Below are positions 63,949 through 64,000 of a stretch of 64,000 bases of DNA, piece by piece. Position numbers and translations under genes: made by a program. The stretch is taken from positions 2,356,001 to 2,420,000 of the forward strand of contig NZ_LT607410.1 of assembly GCF_900091515.1 (NCBI RefSeq), given 5' to 3'. The notes below the pieces were generated by a model. That model saw nothing but the letters and a program-made list of their open reading frames with translations, made no database searches and was not told where the DNA came from. Each line of letters starts with the position of its first letter. Position 1 is the stretch's first letter. The stretch is from Micromonospora purpureochromogenes. GTDB taxonomy: Bacteria; Actinomycetota; Actinomycetes; Mycobacteriales; Micromonosporaceae.

Positions 63949-64000
63949 ATGGCGGACTCCTCCACCCAGTCGATCATCATCGGCGCGTCACCGGACCGGG
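63949..64000 (+). CDS. SRPBCC/polyketide cyclase-like protein, N-terminal part
   Basis: Only the first 17 codons lie in the window: MADSSTQSIIIGASPDR. This start matches the Rv2185c/TB16.3-type SRPBCC family (MADxxTQxIxIxAxPxxV) and the gene lies next to the fadD15-like ligase as in M. tuberculosis (recollection). SRPBCC proteins have a hydrophobic cavity and bind lipids or polyketides; with FadD15 next to it, lipid binding is a fair inference. The 3' end is outside the window, so confidence is limited. Confidence 0.65.
   Translation, partial: MADSSTQSIIIGASPDR

Noticed and set aside
1..64000. Biosynthetic gene cluster
   Set aside because: The reductase, glycosyltransferase, MMPL, acyl-CoA ligase and methyltransferase are scattered among housekeeping genes; no PKS, NRPS, terpene or RiPP core was found.
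1..64000. tRNA or rRNA genes
   Set aside because: No GTTCGA-type T-loop with matching acceptor stem or rRNA-like stretch was noticed in the gaps; small RNAs cannot be excluded by eye.

Overview
The window reads as a chromosomal, housekeeping-dense segment of a high-GC actinomycete, most likely a Micromonosporaceae member (Micromonospora-like). Reasons: uniformly very high G+C with G/C-ending codons, frequent GTG/TTG starts, leaderless-looking genes with TANNNT hexamers 6-7 nt before the start, a cytochrome bc1-aa3 supercomplex locus of actinobacterial type (diheme QcrC, Rieske QcrA with several membrane helices, QcrB with a PDWY motif, CtaF), a PimB'-type glycosyltransferase and an adenosine-kinase-like PfkB protein. 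The order of recognisable genes matches, from memory of the H37Rv map, the Mycobacterium tuberculosis interval of about Rv2185c to Rv2215, so most of the window is an ancient actinobacterial syntenic block rather than a recent island. I saw no rRNA, tRNA, CRISPR array, transposase or prophage gene.

Layout. 1-7.4 kb: end of a short-chain dehydrogenase, the E2 (sucB/dlaT-like) and E3 (lpd) subunits of 2-oxoacid dehydrogenase complexes, a conserved 109-aa protein, leucyl aminopeptidase and gcvT. 7.4-13.6 kb: a minus-strand run of a membrane-anchored Ser/Thr kinase, a CobU-CobT fusion, cobS and a DUF2314-like protein. 13.7-15.8 kb: a small conserved protein coupled to a site-2-protease-like M50 peptidase, and an aldo/keto reductase. 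15.9-23.6 kb: a 1641-aa Pro-rich protein with TPR-like and WG-repeat C-terminal domains, divergent from a three-gene ABC-2 exporter. 23.7-28.3 kb: DUF3043 protein, murA, nadA, glycerate kinase. 28.7-33.7 kb: an ErpA/HesB-type Fe-S protein, an adoK-like kinase, a P-loop kinase, a cysteine desulfurase plus TusA-like pair, and ctaC-ctaF. 33.9-42.5 kb: small Cys-rich protein, trpD, receiver-like protein, ctaG, ctaE-qcrC-qcrA-qcrB, a secreted DUF4142 protein and an Lrp-type ligand-binding domain. 42.5-52.2 kb: sugar nucleotidyltransferase with NUDIX, a short Rel paralogue, a DnaQ-UvrC fusion divergent from a coiled-coil NYN protein, a Cys-rich mini-protein, an M48 protease and a PimB'-like mannosyltransferase. 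52.5-64 kb: MMPL transporter with a divergent two-component pair, GGDEF-EAL protein, PF04672-type methyltransferase, a second two-component pair, a FadD15-like acyl-CoA ligase and the start of a SRPBCC protein.

How the genes work together: the central theme is respiration and cofactor supply. QcrCAB, CtaE, CtaC, CtaF and CtaG make most of the bc1-aa3 oxidase (ctaD is absent here), with Fe-S and sulfur-transfer genes beside them; E2/E3 and GcvT link to lipoate-dependent oxidation; CobU/CobT/CobS and NadA belong to cobalamin and NAD synthesis. Envelope genes (MurA, PimB', MMPL) and signalling genes (STPK, Rel, GGDEF-EAL, two LuxR-type two-component systems) fill the remainder.

The points I judge most worth a second look are the CobU-CobT fusion whose CobT half has lost canonical motifs, the Rel paralogue with an intact hydrolase but altered synthetase motifs, the giant Pro-rich WG-repeat protein with a perfect 90-bp coding duplication, a dispersed ~77-bp palindromic intergenic element present twice, two other long palindromes, and two tiny leader reading frames that overlap the starts of large genes.
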